Shown here: piece by piece, positions 6,856-8,232 of the stretch | How positions within the stretch are numbered: the stretch's first letter is position 1 | Layout of the letters: every line of letters begins with the position of its first letter | NCBI GenBank assembly: GCA_903831485.1 | Contig: CAIKXW010000236.1 | Span: forward strand, 1 to 8,232 | Reading direction: 5' to 3' | Source: an uncultured Alphaproteobacteria bacterium | GTDB lineage: Bacteria > Pseudomonadota > Alphaproteobacteria > Caulobacterales > Hyphomonadaceae | Length of the DNA: 8,232 nucleotides | The notes under the pieces: generated by a model | What the model was told of the DNA's origin: nothing | Database searches by the model: none | Seen by the model: the letters and a program-made list of their open reading frames with translations, nothing else | Translations under genes and position numbers: made by a program

Positions 6856-8232
6856 ACGATGGCGAGCTGCTGATCACGCTGGCGCTGGTGCTGCCGCTGT
6901 TTGCAGCGGTGGTGACCTACGCTGTCGGGCGGATGCCGGATGTGCGCGAGACACTTACGATGGTGGCGTGCATCGGGCTGTGCATCATCACCATCTCGAT
7001 GTTCGTGCGTGTGGGCGCGGGCGATGCGCCGGAGATGATGGTTGTGCGGCCGATGCCGGGGCTGGAGATCGCTTTCCGGCTGGAGCCTCTGGGCGCGCTG
7101 TTCGCTGTGATGGCGAGCGTGCTGTGGGCGGTGAACTCGCTGTTCTCGATTGGCTACATGCGGGGCGCGCGCGAAGCTAACCAGACGCGGTTCTACATGT
7201 GCTTTTGCGCTCGCCATGTTCGCCGTGATGGGCATTGCGATGGCGGCGAACCTGTTCACGCTGTTCATCTTCTACGAGGCGCTGACGCTGGCGACGTATC
7301 CGCTGGTGACGCACAAGGGCAATGAAGCGGCGCGGCGGGCGGGGAGGATCTATCTGGGCACGCTGGTCGGCGCGTCTGTCGTGCTGTTCCTGCCGGGCAT
7401 CATCGGCGTTGCGAGCGTGGCGGGATCGACGACATTCACGCCGGGCGGGTTGCTGCCCGGCAAGACAAGTGCGGTGATCGAGAACGTACTGCTTCTCCTG
7501 CTCGTGTTCGGGGCGGCAAAGGCTGCGCTGATCCCGCTGCATGGCTGGTTGCCGGCGGCGATGGTGGCGCCGGCGCCGGTTTCGGCGTTGCTGCATGCGG
7601 TGGCAGTCGTGAAAGCGGGCGTGTTCACCGTCCTCAAAGTGTCCGCCTACATTTTCGGACCGGACTTGATCACCGCATTGCCGGCGGCAATGTGGATCCT
7701 ATGGATCGCGGCGGCGACGATTGTGATCGCGTCGCTGGTGGCGCTGACCAAGGACGATCTCAAGGCGCGGCTGGCCTGGTCGACGGTCGGGCAGCTTGCG
7801 TACCTCACGTCGGCTGCGATGCTGCCATTCGCCTCGGGACTCGTGGCGGGCGGGTTGCACATGATCGTACATGCGGTCGCCAAGATCACGCTCTTCATGT
7901 GCGCGGGCGCGATCTACGTCGCGACGGGCGCCGCGAAGGTATCCGAGATGGGCGGGGCGGGGCGGCGGATGCCGATCGTGTTCACGTTCTTCCTCATGGC
8001 TTCTGTGTCCGTGATCGGGTTACCGCCGATGGGTGGCATGTGGTCGAAATTCCTGCTGGTCGATGCGTCGTTCGGCTCAGGCGAGTGGCTCACGGCGGCG
8101 GCGATGATCGTGTCGTCATTGCTGACTATCGCTTACCTTCTGCCCGTCGCGTTCAGCGCGCTGTTCGCGCCGGCGGGCGTCAAGGGCCGTGACTTCACGC
8201 GGCCCGGCGGGGCGCCAGGTGCGGCGATTGCC
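6852..8232 (+). CDS. Second NuoL/MrpA-N-like proton-conducting antiporter subunit, frameshifted and 3' partial
   Basis: The ATG at 6852 overlaps the mrpD stop and follows GGGAG (6840-6844). The frame reads well through TRFYMCF (codon 118, 7203-7205), then becomes nonsense and stops at 7323-7325. Skipping one T of the TTTT at 7203-7206 restores a conserved frame, open from 7207 to the window end, giving at least 460 residues. The restored protein has the family hallmarks: Glu142 (FIFYEALTLATYPLV), Lys223 (GAAKAALIPLHGWLPAAMVAP), Lys254 (VSALLHAVAVVKAGVF), Lys344 (HMIVHAVAKITLF) and Lys399 (GLPPMGGMWSKF). The PVSALLHA..VVKAG pattern is closer to NuoL and the N-terminal part of MrpA than to MrpD; annotation pipelines may still call it a subunit D family protein. 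If intact, it supplies the second proton channel of the complex. As written, it would yield a 157-residue truncated product. The break may be a base-calling error. Confidence 0.85.

Noticed and set aside
2651..8232. Complex I (nuo) or membrane-bound hydrogenase operon rather than an antiporter
   Set aside because: The E, F and G subunits have the specific MrpE/F/G signatures and no hydrogenase or quinone-module gene is present in the window. Genes beyond the right edge cannot be excluded.

Overview
The window looks like chromosomal DNA from a GC-rich alphaproteobacterium. The evidence is strong G/C bias at third codon positions, a DUF2336 protein (a family found mainly in Alphaproteobacteria), and seven tightly packed, mostly overlapping antiporter genes. 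A Hyphomonadaceae/Caulobacterales-like or Parvularcula-like source is a guess from the gene mix, not something the sequence proves. All genes are on the + strand. I see no tRNA, rRNA, CRISPR array, insertion sequence or other mobile-element hallmark.

Left part (1-2579): three apparently independent genes. The window opens inside an EF-hand calcium-binding protein, whose first visible calcium loop is cut by the window edge. A good intrinsic terminator follows it at about 683-716. Next come a small four-helix membrane protein (795-1268, weakly DoxX-like) and a 403-residue DUF2336 protein (1368-2579).

Right part (2651-8232): a multisubunit Mrp/Mnh/Pha-type cation/proton antiporter operon, running off the window. 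The order is MrpE, MrpF, MrpG, a three-part fusion (MbhD/DUF4040 + MbhE + MrpB), MrpC, MrpD, then a second NuoL/MrpA-N-like proton-conducting subunit. In classical operons the MbhD and MbhE domains form the C-terminal end of the large MrpA protein. Here they sit at the N-terminus of MrpB, and the large NuoL-like part is a separate gene at the end. This matches the domain order of the antiporter module of archaeal membrane-bound hydrogenase (MbhA-B-C-D-E-F-G-H), except that MbhD-E-F are joined in one protein and one more NuoL-like subunit follows.

The genes would act together as one inner-membrane complex that exchanges cytoplasmic Na+ (or another monovalent cation) for periplasmic H+, supporting pH and sodium homeostasis. 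Adjacent genes overlap by 4-8 nt or are 4 nt apart, so transcription and translation are probably coupled from a start upstream of mrpE.

The most notable anomaly is a one-base frameshift in the last gene, at a TTTT run (7203-7206). The conserved protein clearly continues in another frame to the window end. It is either a sequencing error or a real inactivating mutation; a programmed shift is possible but less likely. I see no clearly undescribed system; the fused Mbh-like Mrp layout is the most interesting architecture here.
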